From: Ruminococcus flavefaciens
GTDB lineage: Bacteria; Bacillota; Clostridia; Oscillospirales; Ruminococcaceae
Reading direction: 5' to 3'
Length of the DNA stretch: 64,000 nt
NCBI RefSeq assembly: GCF_900119075.1
Contig: NZ_FPIP01000010.1
Location: 62,001 to 126,000, forward strand
Part shown: positions 43,101 through 52,845 of the stretch, in pieces
Layout: every line of letters starts with the position of its first letter
How positions within the stretch are numbered: position 1 is the stretch's first letter
Translations under genes and position numbers: made by a program
The notes under the pieces: generated by a model
Databases searched by the model: none
The model's input: the letters and a program-made list of their open reading frames with translations, nothing else
Told to the model about the DNA's origin: nothing

Positions 43101-43891
43101 ATCTGGAGTCTCTTAAGGAGCTTGACCTTCTTCTGACCGCTTGGGAGACCTACCAGCTCAGCCTTAAGGTCGTCTGCAACGATCTCGAGGTTGTTTCTCC
43201 AGTCGATGTCTTCAAGCTCTCTGAACTTCTGGCACTCCTCGCACTCGCACTCTGTAGGCTTGTTGAAGCACTCTATCTTCTTGCCGCCCAGAGATACCTT
43301 GCCCATTTCGATGAGTCTCTGCTTGTGAGTATCGTATCTTGCAGGATCGTACTCGTTGAGGAGCTTTCTGATAGCCTCAGCGCCCATTTCAGCCTTGAAG
43401 TCGTCGCCGTACTTCTCTAAATATGAGAGGTACTCCTTCTCGGAGAGGAGCTGCTTCTTAAGGAGCTCTGTGTTGCCCGGATCTGTTACGATATACTTTG
43501 TGAAGTAGAGAACTTCCTCAAGCCTCTTCTGTGAGACTTCAAGCACCTGACCGATTCTGGAAGGTGTGCCCTTGAAGTACCAGATGTGAGAAACGGGAGC
43601 AGCCAGCTCGATGTGGCCCATTCTCTCTCTTCTTACTCTTGCCCTTGTTACCTCAACGCCGCAGCGGTCACATATTTTGCCCTTGAAGCGTATCTTCTTG
43701 AACTTTCCGCAGTGACACTCCCAGTCCTTTGTTGGTCCGAAAATTCTTTCGCAGAAAAGGCCGTCGCGCTCAGGCTTCTGGGTTCTGTAATTTATAGTTT
43801 CAGGTCTTTCAACAGCGCCGTGAGACCAGCTTCTGATCTGCTCGGGGGACGCAAGACCTATCTTTATCGATTCAAAAGTTGTAAATTCCAA
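40169..43891 (-). CDS. rpoC: DNA-directed RNA polymerase subunit beta'
   Basis: This 1240-aa protein carries the N-terminal zinc finger ([20 protein letters not shown]), the catalytic [14 protein letters not shown] magnesium site, the bridge-helix region [20 protein letters not shown], and the second zinc cluster ([13 protein letters not shown]). The start codon is TTG, seven bases after AGGAGG; no ATG is near. It follows rpoB by 122 bp and completes the operon. The length fits a clostridial beta' subunit without large insertions. Confidence 0.98.
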   Translation of the reverse strand: MEFTTFESIKIGLASPEQIRSWSHGAVERPETINYRTQKPERDGLFCERIFGPTKDWECHCGKFKKIRFKGKICDRCGVEVTRARVRRERMGHIELAAPVSHIWYFKGTPSRIGQVLEVSQKRLEEVLYFTKYIVTDPGNTELLKKQLLSEKEYLSYLEKYGDDFKAEMGAEAIRKLLNEYDPARYDTHKQRLIEMGKVSLGGKKIECFNKPTECECEECQKFRELEDIDWRNNLEIVADDLKAELVGLPSGQKKVKLLKRLQIIEAFRLSGNKPEWMILSVVPVIPPDIRPMIMLDGGRYATSDLNDLYRRVINRNNRLKRMLELDAPDIIVRNEKRMLQEAVDALIDNGRHGRPVTGPSNRALKSLSDMLKGKQGRFRQNLLGKRVDYSGRSVIVVGPELKMYQCGLPKEMALELFKPFVLKRLVDKKAIANIKSARKLIDRADNKVWDALEDVIKDHPVMLNRAPTLHRLGIQAFEPILVEGRAIKLHPLVCSAFNADFDGDQMAVHLPLSAEAQAEARFLMLAANNLLKPSDGKPVAVPSQDMVLGSYYLTMDKPGEPGEGKVFRDVNEALMAYNEHDVSLHANIKVKITKDIGDKKVSKIIDATVGRLIFNENIPQNLGYVDRTNSDKQFDLEIAFLVGKKQLSDIIERCIKIHGTTTTSEVLDRIKALGYKYSTRAALTVAVCDATIPPQKKDILAKADAEVEQITNEYEYGYISAQEKTKKIIALWTNTTDDVTKALKANFDKYNPIWMMADSGARGSISQIRQLAGMRGLIANTSGTVIEIPIRANYREGLNILEYFIASRGARKGLADTALRTADSGYLTRRLVDVSQDVIIREEDCGTTDGIEVFEIKNGNEIVEPFEERLVGRFLSEDLRDESGELIVSRNKLITDADAKKIVDSGVERIKIRSVLTCKSRTGVCSKCYGANLAFNNMVSVGEAVGVIAAQSIGEPGTQLTMRTFHTGGVASADAEDITQGLPRVEELFESRRPKGAAILSRIDGKIHIEEVKTTRNIIVTNDETGESESYMIPYNLKIRVQEGEVIEKGTRLTEGNIYPADILNILGTQAVQNYIINEVQKVYRLQGVDINDKHIEVIVRQMLRKVKVEETGSSYLLPGTLVDSKEIDAINEELQARIDAGEYDVQLVQTSPVLQGITKASSNSDSFMSAASFQETTKALTDAAIRGKSDRLLGLKENVIIGKLIPAGTGMECYRNVEVVKNEGYGEHNTTAPMANQI

Positions 43892-44013
43892 ACTGCTACC
43901 TCCTGATATGTTAATTCGGAATTTGAATTCGGAATCATGCGCCGCAGTCCGACAGTCATCAGACTGTGGGCATTCATTATTCTAATCCGCTGTTTTTATT
44001 CGTTTACCTGTTA

Positions 44014-47000
44014 TCAGTCCTCGTCATCGAAGCTGAATCCGTCGCCGTCATCATCACCGAGATCAAGAACGTCGTCGTCCTCATCGAGACCGAGGTCGTC
44101 CTCATCCTCATCGAAGCTGAAGTCGTCCTCACCGTCAACGAGATCAAGATCTCCGTCCTCGTCCTCGCCTTCGATACCGTAGCCTGCGTCGCCCAGATCG
44201 TCTTCATTGAAGTCTGAGTTGTCGACTGTGTCCTCATCGTCGTAAGAACGTGAAGGCATCGGATCGTCGTCGTCGAAGTTCTGAGTGAGGTCGATCTCTT
44301 CCTGATTTTCGTCAAGTACCTTAACGTCGAGACACAGTGACTGCATTTCCTTGATAAGAACCTTGAAGGACTCAGGGATACCAGGTGTAGGAACGTTCTG
44401 TCCCTTGACGATAGCCTCATATGTGTTGACACGTCCGATAGTATCGTCTGACTTGACTGTAAGGATCTCCTGAAGTGTGTATGCTGCACCGTAAGCTTCA
44501 AGAGCCCAAACTTCCATTTCTCCGAAACGCTGTCCGCCAAACTGAGCCTTACCGCCCAGAGGCTGCTGTGTAACAAGTGCGTAAGGACCTACTGAACGAG
44601 CGTGTATCTTATCGTCAACGAGGTGGTGGAGCTTGAGGTAGTACATATAGCCCACCGTTACGCGGTTATCGAACTTTTCACCTGTACGTCCGTCGTAAAG
44701 TGTAAACTTACAATCCTCTGTGAATTCCAGAGCATTGGGGTTGATGACCTTATCCATAGCCTTGAGCTCGAACATATCGTCCTTGTGCTCCTTGGCGTGC
44801 TCGTTAGCCATATTGAAGCATTCACGGATATCGCCCTCGTGAGCGCCGTCGAATACAGGAGTCATGATGTGCCAGCCCAGAGCCTTACAAGCCATACCGA
44901 GATGTACTTCAAGTACCTGTCCGATGTTCATTCGTGAAGGAACGCCGAGAGGATTGAGTACGATGTCGAGAGGTGTACCGTCTGGAAGGAATGGCATATC
45001 CTCCTCAGGGAGAATACGTGAAACGACACCCTTGTTACCGTGTCTGCCGGCCATCTTATCGCCGACAGTGATCTTACGCTTCTGAGCGATGTAGCAGATA
45101 ACGCGCATATTTACGCCTGCTGAGAGCTCGTCGCAGTTGTCTCTTGTGAATACCTTTACATCAACGATAACACCCGACTCACCGTGAGGTACCTTAAGGG
45201 AGTTATCACGGACTTCTCTTGCCTTCTCACCGAAGATAGCACGGAGAAGTCTTTCCTCGGCGGTAAGCTCTGTCTCACCCTTAGGTGTTACCTTACCAAC
45301 GAGGATATCGCCTGAATTTACCTCGGAACCGATACGGATGATACCGTTTTCGTCAAGGTTAGCCAGTGCGTCGTCACCCACGTTCGGGATATCTCTTGTT
45401 ATTTCCTCGGGACCGAGCTTTGTATCACGGCACTCGATCTCATATTCTTCGATATGAACAGATGTGAATACATCTTCTCTTACAAGTCTCTCGTTAAGGA
45501 GAACAGCGTCCTCGTAGTTGTAACCTTCCCAAGTCATGAAGCCGATGAGGGCATTCTTACCGAGGGAGATCTCACCGTCAGCGGTAGCAGGACCGTCTGC
45601 AAGCACCTGTCCCTTCTTGACCTCCTCGCCTGCTGTGACGATAGGTCTCTGGTTTACGCAGGTACCCTGGTTGGAACGCTTGAACTTGATGAGCTCGTAC
45701 TTGTGCTCAACGCCGTCTGTGTCCACCATAGTGATCCTGTCGGCGTCAACGTATGTTACCTTTCCGTCGTAGTCGGAAACTACGCATACTCCCGAGTCAA
45801 CGGCAGCCTTGTACTCCATACCTGTACCAACGAAAGGACGCTCTGTCTTGAGAAGCGGAACAGCCTGTCTCTGCATGTTAGAGCCCATGAGAGCACGGTT
45901 CGCGTCATCGTTTTCGAGGAACGGGATCATTGAGGTAGCTACAGAAACGACCATCTTAGGCGAAACGTCCATGTAGTCTACCTTTTCGCGCTCGCACTCG
46001 AGTATCTGCTCACGGAAACGTGCATTTACACGGGGCCTTGCCAGCTTGTTGTCCTCTGTGAGAGGCTCGTTTGCCTGAGCAACGACGAAGTTATCCTCCA
46101 TATCGGCAGTCATGTAAACTACCTCGTCGGTAACTACGCCTGTAGTCTTGTCGACCTTTCTGTAAGGAGCCTCGATGAAGCCGTACTCGTTGATCCTTGC
46201 GAATGTAGCCAGATAGGAGATAAGTCCGATGTTAGGTCCTTCAGGAGTCTCGATAGGACACATTCTTCCGTAGTGGCTGTAGTGAACGTCTCGAACCTCG
46301 AATCCTGCACGGTCTCTTGAAAGACCTCCGGGACCGAGAGCCGAAAGACGTCTCTTATGAGTAAGCTCGGCAAGAGGGTTGTTCTGATCCATGAACTGTG
46401 ACAGTGGTGAGGAGCAGAAGAACTCCTTCATAGCCGAAGAAATAGGTCTTATGTTGATAAGAGTCTGAGGAGTGAGTGTGTTCACGTCCTGAGTCTGGAG
46501 GTTCATTCTCTCACGGATACCGCGCTCCATACGTGTATAACCGATACGGAACTGGTTCTGGAGGAGCTCACCAACAGAGCGGATACGTCTGTTGCCGAGG
46601 TGGTCGATATCGTCAACAGTACCAACGCCCTCGCAAAGGTTGAGGAAGTAGCTGATAGAAGCTCTGATATCGTCAAGTGTGATGTACTTGGGAGAGAGCT
46701 CGTCAGCCTTCTTCTTGATAGTCTCTTCAAGCTCGTCAGCGTCAGCGGCGTTGTCGATGATATCCTTGAGGACATTGAAGGAAACCTTCTCGTTGATGCC
46801 GTACTTCTCAGCGTCGAAATCAACGTAACCCTTGATATCTACCATGCCGTTGCCGATTACCTTGACTGTCTTCTCGACCATGCGGATATTTGTCTCGCCG
46901 CGCTCGTCAGTGTAGTACTCCTTAGCCTCGACGTTTACGAATGCGCTGTAAACACCGGCCTGCTCTATCTCGCAAGCCTTGTCGTAGGTAAGAGTCTCGC

Positions 47001-47928
47001 CTGCGTCAGCAAGTATCTCGCCTGTCATCTCGTTGATGATAGGCTCGGCAAGAGTTCTGCCCGAAAGACGTGAAGCAATGCCCAGCTTCTTGTTGTACTT
47101 ATAGCGTCCGAAACGGCAGAGGTCGTATCTCTTAGCCTCGAAGAAGAGGTTGTTGAGGTGGCTTACTGCGCTTTCAACCGTAGGAGGCTCGCCCGGACGG
47201 AGCTTCTTGTATACATCTATGAGGGCATCTGAGCGGTTCTTGGTCTGATCCTTCTGGAGGATAGTCTGTCTGAGGCGCTCATCATCGCCGTATGTCTCGA
47301 ATATCTCCTCATCTGTACCCTCTTCGCCGAGAGCTCTGATGAAGGTAGTGAGAGGTATCTTTCTGTTCTTATCTATACGGACGTAAACAACGTCGTTTGA
47401 ATCCTGCTCATACTCAAGCCACGCACCGCGGTTAGGGATTATCTGTGAGCTGAACAGGTCTTTACCCGTCTTATCCTTGGTGAAGGAGTAGTAAACACCC
47501 GGGGAACGGACGAGCTGTGATACGATAACACGCTCTGCACCGTTGATGACGAAGGTACCGCTGTCTGTCATAAGCGGGAAGTCACCCATATAGATCTCGC
47601 TTTCGCTGACTGCGCCTGTTTCCTTATTGGCAAGGGTTGCAGTCGCTCTCATTGCGACCTGATAGGTAGCTCCTCTTGATTTACATTCTGCGAGAGAATA
47701 CTTGGGAGTATCGTCAAAGCGGTAGTCCTTGAAGTTGAGGACGAGATTGCCGTTGTAGTCGGTGATAGCAGTCATTTCGCGGAACACCTCGCGAAGACCT
47801 TCTTCCTTGAACCACTTATACGAGTTCTTCTGCACCTCGATAAGGTTCGGCATCTCCAGAGGCTCGGTAATCTTACCGAAGCTCATTCTGACATTCTTTC
47901 CCAGCTGCTTAGGTGTAACATTCACCAT
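44014..47928 (-). CDS. rpoB: DNA-directed RNA polymerase subunit beta, with long acidic C-terminal tail
   Basis: The 1304-aa protein starts [20 protein letters not shown] behind AAGGAGG; 15 upstream in-frame codons are excluded. Conserved regions include the rifampicin pocket ([35 protein letters not shown]), [24 protein letters not shown] and the C-terminal [19 protein letters not shown]. After the normal end near [14 protein letters not shown] comes a tail of about 85 residues, mostly Asp and Glu. It has its own promoter. The ribosomal protein genes rplKAJL are not upstream; the gene upstream on the same strand is a TraB-like gene behind a terminator. Confidence 0.98.
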   Translation of the reverse strand: MVNVTPKQLGKNVRMSFGKITEPLEMPNLIEVQKNSYKWFKEEGLREVFREMTAITDYNGNLVLNFKDYRFDDTPKYSLAECKSRGATYQVAMRATATLANKETGAVSESEIYMGDFPLMTDSGTFVINGAERVIVSQLVRSPGVYYSFTKDKTGKDLFSSQIIPNRGAWLEYEQDSNDVVYVRIDKNRKIPLTTFIRALGEEGTDEEIFETYGDDERLRQTILQKDQTKNRSDALIDVYKKLRPGEPPTVESAVSHLNNLFFEAKRYDLCRFGRYKYNKKLGIASRLSGRTLAEPIINEMTGEILADAGETLTYDKACEIEQAGVYSAFVNVEAKEYYTDERGETNIRMVEKTVKVIGNGMVDIKGYVDFDAEKYGINEKVSFNVLKDIIDNAADADELEETIKKKADELSPKYITLDDIRASISYFLNLCEGVGTVDDIDHLGNRRIRSVGELLQNQFRIGYTRMERGIRERMNLQTQDVNTLTPQTLINIRPISSAMKEFFCSSPLSQFMDQNNPLAELTHKRRLSALGPGGLSRDRAGFEVRDVHYSHYGRMCPIETPEGPNIGLISYLATFARINEYGFIEAPYRKVDKTTGVVTDEVVYMTADMEDNFVVAQANEPLTEDNKLARPRVNARFREQILECEREKVDYMDVSPKMVVSVATSMIPFLENDDANRALMGSNMQRQAVPLLKTERPFVGTGMEYKAAVDSGVCVVSDYDGKVTYVDADRITMVDTDGVEHKYELIKFKRSNQGTCVNQRPIVTAGEEVKKGQVLADGPATADGEISLGKNALIGFMTWEGYNYEDAVLLNERLVREDVFTSVHIEEYEIECRDTKLGPEEITRDIPNVGDDALANLDENGIIRIGSEVNSGDILVGKVTPKGETELTAEERLLRAIFGEKAREVRDNSLKVPHGESGVIVDVKVFTRDNCDELSAGVNMRVICYIAQKRKITVGDKMAGRHGNKGVVSRILPEEDMPFLPDGTPLDIVLNPLGVPSRMNIGQVLEVHLGMACKALGWHIMTPVFDGAHEGDIRECFNMANEHAKEHKDDMFELKAMDKVINPNALEFTEDCKFTLYDGRTGEKFDNRVTVGYMYYLKLHHLVDDKIHARSVGPYALVTQQPLGGKAQFGGQRFGEMEVWALEAYGAAYTLQEILTVKSDDTIGRVNTYEAIVKGQNVPTPGIPESFKVLIKEMQSLCLDVKVLDENQEEIDLTQNFDDDDPMPSRSYDDEDTVDNSDFNEDDLGDAGYGIEGEDEDGDLDLVDGEDDFSFDEDEDDLGLDEDDDVLDLGDDDGDGFSFDDED

Positions 47929-48036
47929 AGGCGGAACCTCCTTGTATTTTTTTGCCGCTCTGCCGCCGCACACAGTGTAAGCAGAGCAGTTCTTGTTTGT
48001 TGCTATCGTATCATGAAAAATTTTTGCAGAAAACTA

Positions 48037-48066
48037 TTGACAAGTCAGTGCAATGTATGCTATAAT
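48037..48066 (+). promoter_or_regulatory. Plus-strand promoter antisense to the rpoB leader
   Basis: TTGACA (48037-48042), 18 bp, TATAAT (48061-48066). It points away from rpoB toward the terminator at 48159-48199, with no plus-strand reading frame of note. A transcript of about 125-130 nt would overlap the rpoB promoter region. Confidence 0.5.
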
Positions 48067-48110
48067 ATCTTGCAAAATAGCGATACTATTCCATATTGAT
48101 ACATTATAAC

Positions 48111-48139
48111 ATTATAATACAGTTTTTGTCCCATGTCAA
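48111..48139 (-). promoter_or_regulatory. rpoB promoter
   Basis: Minus strand TTGACA (48139-48134), 17 bp, TATAAT (48116-48111): both boxes are consensus. The leader to the rpoB start is about 175 nt. Confidence 0.85.
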
Positions 48140-48158
48140 GGGGCTCCGTGAAGATTTA

Positions 48159-48199
48159 TAAAAAAGCGCCGAATTTAAAAACCATTCGGCGCTTTTTTT
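48159..48199. terminator. Bidirectional terminator between the TraB-like gene and rpoB
   Basis: AAAAAGCGCCGAAT pairs with ATTCGGCGCTTTTTTT. It ends the TraB-like operon on the minus strand and could end a plus-strand RNA. Confidence 0.88.
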
Positions 48200-48231
48200 G
48201 TTTGATTTAGTAATATCTGTCAATGAGCAGA

Positions 48232-49281
48232 CTATTTGTCTACTCTCTCTACCTTGTAGCCCTCGGCGGTGAGCATATCATCTATGCCCTTTTCTCCCGA
48301 GAAGCAGGTAACGTTCACGATAACGAACGGACTCTCGCCGTTTGCGAGCATTTCCTTTATCCTTGCGGAAAAATCGCGGTTTTTCTGGTACAGAGTAGCG
48401 TCCAGATAAGCCTCGTAGTCGTCGTCAAGGTCTGACGAGCGGTCGAGCCAGTAGAGCTCCTCGGCAAGGGGATCGACGTCGCCCTTTGCCCAGTAGTCGT
48501 ACTGATCCGCAAGATTCTTGGTAAAGCCGCTGACATTTTCGGCGCGTCTGATAGTATCGCTTATCATGAAATCAGACAGCTCGTCAGTGCTTGCGTCCAT
48601 AGCCTTGAGCTGTGAATCCGCATCACCAAGGCTCACTATCTTTTTGTTTTCCATTTTTGCCATAGAGACAAATCTCGAATCGAGAGTCTCCATGATAAGA
48701 TTCTTTACATTTCCCACAGCCACGGCATTTACCTGTGAAGCCCAGAAGCCTGCGGAATAGCCGTCCATCATATTATTGTAGAAGAAATTCTTGGACAGAT
48801 AATCCTTAGCTTTCTTGTAGGTCTCCTCGGAAATATGGTCCGTTATGGCCGTTCCGTCGGTATAGACCATATGACTGTAGAATTCCTGCATTTTTTCCAT
48901 ATCCTGAGCCATATTGCTCATATCGTACTCAACAGCTATGGTATCGCTCTTTTTATAGGCGTCCATAACGTAATCGGGCAGCGGCAGGGTATTATCGGTC
49001 ATAAAGTACACCATACCGAACATATAAAGCTCGGTACCAGTGTTGGTGTCTGTGACCTTCCACAATGCAGGCTTTGATTCTTTGACTGTGATATATGAGT
49101 TGATATCGTTGGCTATTGTATTTGTCTCAGCCGACTGAGTTCCCTTTTCCCCTTCTGACGCAGTTGTTTCCTGTTCGCTCGTCTTTGATTTTACATCTAC
49201 ATGGAGCTCATTATCACAGGAAGCAGCGCTAAAAGCAAACAGTACCGCCATAAGAGCGGCAAAGAAACCCTTTTTCCTCAT
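48232..49281 (-). CDS. TraB/GumN-like lipoprotein without the family's conserved His residues (349 aa)
   Basis: Lipoprotein signal (AFSAASC), a Ser/Thr/Glu-rich spacer to about residue 55, then a TraB/GumN-type domain: ALWKVTDTNTGTELYMFG, LPLPDYVMDAYKKSDTIAVE, and at the end FVIVNVTCFSGEKGIDDML followed by GYKVERV. In typical members these places read LLGxxHxG and GxGHLxG, with His residues thought to bind metal. Here they read MFGMVYFM and VNVTCFSG, so both His are gone. It is likely a non-catalytic or divergent member. It starts 13 bp after the GntR gene and is probably cotranscribed. Confidence 0.75.
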   Translation of the reverse strand: MRKKGFFAALMAVLFAFSAASCDNELHVDVKSKTSEQETTASEGEKGTQSAETNTIANDINSYITVKESKPALWKVTDTNTGTELYMFGMVYFMTDNTLPLPDYVMDAYKKSDTIAVEYDMSNMAQDMEKMQEFYSHMVYTDGTAITDHISEETYKKAKDYLSKNFFYNNMMDGYSAGFWASQVNAVAVGNVKNLIMETLDSRFVSMAKMENKKIVSLGDADSQLKAMDASTDELSDFMISDTIRRAENVSGFTKNLADQYDYWAKGDVDPLAEELYWLDRSSDLDDDYEAYLDATLYQKNRDFSARIKEMLANGESPFVIVNVTCFSGEKGIDDMLTAEGYKVERVDK

Positions 49282-49294
49282 AAAATCCCTTTCC

Positions 49295-49966
49295 TTAGCC
49301 GAAGCTCTCGTCTATTATATTATAGTGTGCATCGATGGCGCGGAAGCAGAACTCAACATCGCCCGTGATTATTCCCTGCACTATTTTCTCATGGGCGTCC
49401 TGAAGTCTCATGCGCACATCGTGGTCGGCAGTTGTCAGGAAATCGTCTATCCAGCGCATATACACCTCGGAAACGGCGTTCATGAAGGTTATCCAGAAGC
49501 TGTTTTCCGTAGCGTTTATAAGCGAATAGTGGAAGTCCCTGTCTGCCACAGTCTGCTCCTCAGTGCCCTCGGAATCCTTGAGCCTGTTGAGAGCGGCGAC
49601 TATTTTCAGTTTGTTGTCCGAGCTGCAGCCCTTTGCGATAAGGTAGCTGCACACGGTCTTTTCCATGCTTCTTCTGAAAGAACATATCTCTTCTTTTGAA
49701 GTCCTGTTCATCAGAAGCATGACGTCCATCGCAGAAGCGATGGAATCCGAGATATTATCGGTAAGATAATTTCCCGAGCCCTGTTTTCCATTGACAATAC
49801 CAAGAATCTCAAGTCCCCTGAGCGCCTCGCGGACAGTGTTTCGGCTTATGCCGAGCTTTTCCGATATACTGCGCTCTGTCGGAAGCTTGTCCCCTACCTG
49901 CAGCATTCCGCTTCTGATAAGGTCGAGTATGTAATCAATAGTCTTGCGGTATTCACTGTTTCCCAT
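49295..49966 (-). CDS. GntR-family (FadR subfamily) transcriptional regulator (223 aa)
   Basis: The N-terminal winged helix reads LQVGDKLPTERSISEKLGIS followed by RNTVREALRGLEILG, the GntR signature. The C-terminal all-helical FCD domain (about 85-220) contains FRRSMEKTVC, RDFHYSLINATEN and HEKIVQGIITGD with His residues suited to metal or acid ligand binding. Start ATG behind AAGGAGGAAGCT. FadR-type regulators respond to organic or amino acids; the ligand is unknown. Confidence 0.92.
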   Translation of the reverse strand: MGNSEYRKTIDYILDLIRSGMLQVGDKLPTERSISEKLGISRNTVREALRGLEILGIVNGKQGSGNYLTDNISDSIASAMDVMLLMNRTSKEEICSFRRSMEKTVCSYLIAKGCSSDNKLKIVAALNRLKDSEGTEEQTVADRDFHYSLINATENSFWITFMNAVSEVYMRWIDDFLTTADHDVRMRLQDAHEKIVQGIITGDVEFCFRAIDAHYNIIDESFG

Positions 49967-50343
49967 AGCTTCCTCCTTAACATAAAAAAGTCGGTCGTAA
50001 AATCCGCAGCGGATTCAATCCAAGTAAATATATTAAATATATGAGTCAAACTCTTGCTGTTTTCACCGTTTTCAGAATAAAAACGGCGTTGCACGAATTT
50101 TTTGACCGCATAAAAATATAAAATAATATAAATAATTTATATACAGAAAAATTATATCATATTTTTCTCTTCAAGTCAACAGTTAGAATGTGTAAAAATC
50201 ACGTTATTATGTTCAAAAATTGCTGTTTTCTACAAAATTCAAGGTTTGAAGCCGTGATAATGATACACAAAAATTACGCTTATTATTTGTGGGAATCGTT
50301 TTGAAGAAGATTTTTTCCGTATTTCTTTCAGTGACCGTTATTT

Positions 50344-50540
50344 CATTTTTTCTATAATAGAGCCCTAAAACAGACTCGCCTTTCTTTAATATAAAAGGGG
50401 CTCTATTATAGAAAAAATCAGCTAAAAGTCTTTGGAAAGGGGTTCGGGTGACTCCCCGCAGTGCGGGGAGATGTCCGAAGGACAGAGGGGCGCGCCTCCG
50501 TCAGAGGAGAACCTTTCCTCAGAAAGGTTTTCCCTGATAA
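50344..50540. repeat. Composite intergenic repeat, copy 2
   Basis: Order: inverted repeat with arms TTTTTTCTATAATAGAGCCC and GGGCTCTATTATAGAAAAAA (about 50346-50416); AAAAGTCTTTGGAAAGGGG; CTCCCCGC-AGT-GCGGGGAG (50452-50470); TGTCC-GAA-GGACA (50472-50484); CGCCTCCGTCAGAGGAGAAC; AACCTTTC-CTCA-GAAAGGTT. Compare copies 1 and 3. The rest of 49967-50617 is very AT-rich and shows no gene. Confidence 0.85.
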
Positions 50541-50617
50541 AAAACGCAGTTTTTGAAGAATTTAGTAACTTTTTGCCGTTTTTATCCAAAAAAATTAAGA
50601 AAATCAGTATTTTTGCA

Positions 50618-50646
50618 TTGAAATTTTCTGCACAGTGTGATATAAT
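50618..50646 (+). promoter_or_regulatory. Promoter of the DUF4003-like gene
   Basis: TTGAAA (50618-50623), 17 bp, TATAAT (50641-50646). Confidence 0.7.
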
Positions 50647-50703
50647 AATTGTAAATTGTATTAAGTGTTTATGGAAAACAAATACAAAAAAGGGGGGTGC
50701 ACC

Positions 50704-51681
50704 ATGAAGGAGCTGCTTGAAACTCTGTGTGATAAGTATCTGCTCAATCTGGGGCTGTTTACCGATTTCTGTCCGCTGGAAAGGGATATCCTTTACCCTG
50801 TGTGCGCAAACGTTATGTGCACTGCGGATACGGAATTCGACCTTTCAAAATTCAAAAACAGCATGGCTCTTATAAAAGAAAACAACAAAATGCTCTCAAG
50901 CTTCCGAAGCACCATAAGACCGCTGATAGCGTCGTGGCTTTCCATAAGCGACGATCCCAAGGGCGAAATGGAGCGCTGTATCGCCTGCTATGACCTGCTG
51001 AGAAAGTACTTCACCAATTCCGAGCATCTTGCGTTAATGGCGGTACTGCTCCAGCGTATCACGGACAAGAATACTGCCGAGAGCTACATAAAGCGCAGCA
51101 GGCAGATTTACGACCGCATGAAAAAGGAGCACCGTATCCTTACCACAAAGGAGGACGTGGCTTTTGCGATCATGCTCGCTTTTTCCGAGAAGACCGACGA
51201 CGAACTCATCGAGGATATGGAGGCGAGCTACAAGCTTCTCAAGCACAGCGCCGACAAGAACAGCATACAGACCGTGTCCCACGTTCTGGCTATGGCAAAC
51301 GGAAAGCCCGAGGACAAGTGTGCAAAGTTCATGGAGCTGTACGACAGTATGCTCAAAAAGGGACGCAAATACGGCAAGCACTATGAGCTGGCAATGCTGG
51401 CTGCACTGGCGATGACAAAGTTCGGCAGTGCCGAGATACTCGGCGATATAAGCGACGTTGAAGCTTTTCTCGCGGAGCATAACTCCATTGCGGATCTGTC
51501 GGAGTTCGGCAAGAGCGAGCCCATAAGCCACGCATTCATGCTGCTGACTACCGCTTATGCCAGCGACGAGAACGTGGGCGACCAGCAGGAAAGACGAGCT
51601 CTCCTTGCGGCAAGACAGGCTGCGCTGTACTCCGTTATGGTATACAGCATGATGACCGTAGCGCCTGTGCTTTCCGAATAA
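50704..51681 (+). CDS. DUF4003-like protein (325 aa)
   Basis: The start at 50704 follows AAAGGGGGGTGCACC. The protein is all-helical and cytoplasmic, with no signal peptide. It contains SMALIKENNKMLSSFRSTIR, then ACYDLLRKYFTNSEHLALMA and DVAFAIMLAFSEKTDDELIE, in line with the DUF4003 family, whose function is not known. It sits alone between its promoter and a hairpin repeat. Confidence 0.75.
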   Translation: MKELLETLCDKYLLNLGLFTDFCPLERDILYPVCANVMCTADTEFDLSKFKNSMALIKENNKMLSSFRSTIRPLIASWLSISDDPKGEMERCIACYDLLRKYFTNSEHLALMAVLLQRITDKNTAESYIKRSRQIYDRMKKEHRILTTKEDVAFAIMLAFSEKTDDELIEDMEASYKLLKHSADKNSIQTVSHVLAMANGKPEDKCAKFMELYDSMLKKGRKYGKHYELAMLAALAMTKFGSAEILGDISDVEAFLAEHNSIADLSEFGKSEPISHAFMLLTTAYASDENVGDQQERRALLAARQAALYSVMVYSMMTVAPVLSE

Positions 51682-51702
51682 TATAGCCTTTAGCCATTAG
51701 CT

Positions 51703-51777
51703 TGTAGGGGGCGATGCCCACATCGCCCCGATCATTTTACTGCCATCAACGGGCGGATGTGGGCATCCGCCCCTACA
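51703..51777. repeat. GTAGGGGGCGATG hairpin repeat pair
   Basis: GTAGGGGGCGATGCCCACAT-CGCCCC is followed by GGGCGGATGTGGGCATCCGC-CCCTAC. Each half is a hairpin and the pair has GTAGGGG/CCCTAC ends. Confidence 0.75.
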
Positions 51778-51813
51778 CAAACCACTAATAATCATAAAGA
51801 GGTGTTATTTACC

Positions 51814-52770
51814 GTGAAAGCAGACAAATACATCATAGAAGAAAACAAGAAAACTGATATACGCAAGCTTCCTACCGACAGCAAGGAGGATAACGTCGAA
51901 AAGGACGATATAATCGCAAAATACGAAGCCAACAAGCAGGAGCTCATCGCTTTGCAGGACAAGTTCTACGCTGACGGCAGAGAGGGACTTATAGTAGTAA
52001 TACAGGCTCTGGACGCCTCGGGTAAGGACTCCGCTATAAAATACGTTTTCAGCGGCATGAACCCCATGGGCGTAAAGGTGCACTATTATAAAGCGCCTAC
52101 CGCCGACGAGCTGGCTCACGATTATCTCTGGCGCATTCATCAGAATATCCCCCGCAGAGGCGAGATCGCCGTTTTCAACCGCAGTCACTATGAGGACTTA
52201 GTTACCGTTCAGGCTGAGGATATATGGGAGCATTACCATATGTCAGACCGAGTTCTTGACGATACAAAGAAGAAGTTCTTCGAGAAGCGCTACGAGCAGG
52301 TGAACAACTTCGAGGAATACCTCTACGAGAACAGCTACCGCATGGTGAAGATATTCCTCCACGTATCAAAGGAGGAGCAGACAGAACAGCTTCTCGAGCG
52401 CATACAGCTCCCCGAGAAAAACTGGAAATTCCGCGCAGACGACCTGAAAGTCCGCGATAAGTACGATTCATACCTCAAATGCTTCAATGAGGTCATAAAC
52501 AAGACCTCCACCAAACACAGTCCGTGGTATGTGCTCCCCGGCGACCAGAGGTGGTACACAAGGTATCTTATCACAGAGATACTTCTCAGCGAGCTGAAAG
52601 CCTGCAAGCCCGAATATCCTGCACTTCCGCCTGAGGAAGCAGAGAAGCTGCCCGAATGCAGAAAGGTGCTTGAGGACGCTATGGCGGAATACGAAAGCGA
52701 AAAGAACGAAAAGTCCGCTAAAAAGTCCGACGAACCCAAGAAAAAGTCCAAAAAGAAGTCCAAAAAGTGA
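51814..52770 (+). CDS. Polyphosphate kinase 2 family protein (318 aa), GTG start
   Basis: The start GTG at 51814 lies about 8 bases after AGAGGTG; upstream in-frame codons fall in the hairpin repeat. The PPK2 domain (about 35-265) has Walker A ALDASGKDSAIKYV, the lid-linked FNRSHYEDLVTVQ (Walker B region), KIFLHVSKEEQTEQLLER and NWKFRADDLKVRDKY. PPK2 enzymes use polyphosphate to phosphorylate nucleotides, or the reverse. A C-terminal Lys-rich tail (KKSKKKSKK) of about 30 residues could bind polyphosphate or nucleic acid; that is inference. Confidence 0.92.
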   Translation: MKADKYIIEENKKTDIRKLPTDSKEDNVEKDDIIAKYEANKQELIALQDKFYADGREGLIVVIQALDASGKDSAIKYVFSGMNPMGVKVHYYKAPTADELAHDYLWRIHQNIPRRGEIAVFNRSHYEDLVTVQAEDIWEHYHMSDRVLDDTKKKFFEKRYEQVNNFEEYLYENSYRMVKIFLHVSKEEQTEQLLERIQLPEKNWKFRADDLKVRDKYDSYLKCFNEVINKTSTKHSPWYVLPGDQRWYTRYLITEILLSELKACKPEYPALPPEEAEKLPECRKVLEDAMAEYESEKNEKSAKKSDEPKKKSKKKSKK

Positions 52771-52790
52771 TATCACACTGAACATATATC

Positions 52791-52822
52791 AAGAAAATCC
52801 CCTTATCAAAGGGGATTTTCTT
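52791..52822. terminator. Terminator between PPK2 and the GH11-like gene
   Basis: GAAAATCCCC-TTATCAAA-GGGGATTTTC, T-rich on both strands, suiting the two convergent genes. Confidence 0.8.
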
Positions 52823-52845
52823 ATTTATTCAAAGAGGTATAGATG

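Noticed and set aside
44004-44576. Long open frames on both strands over the rpoB end
   Set aside because: They mirror the Asp/Glu codon bias of the acidic tail and show no homology or start signals.
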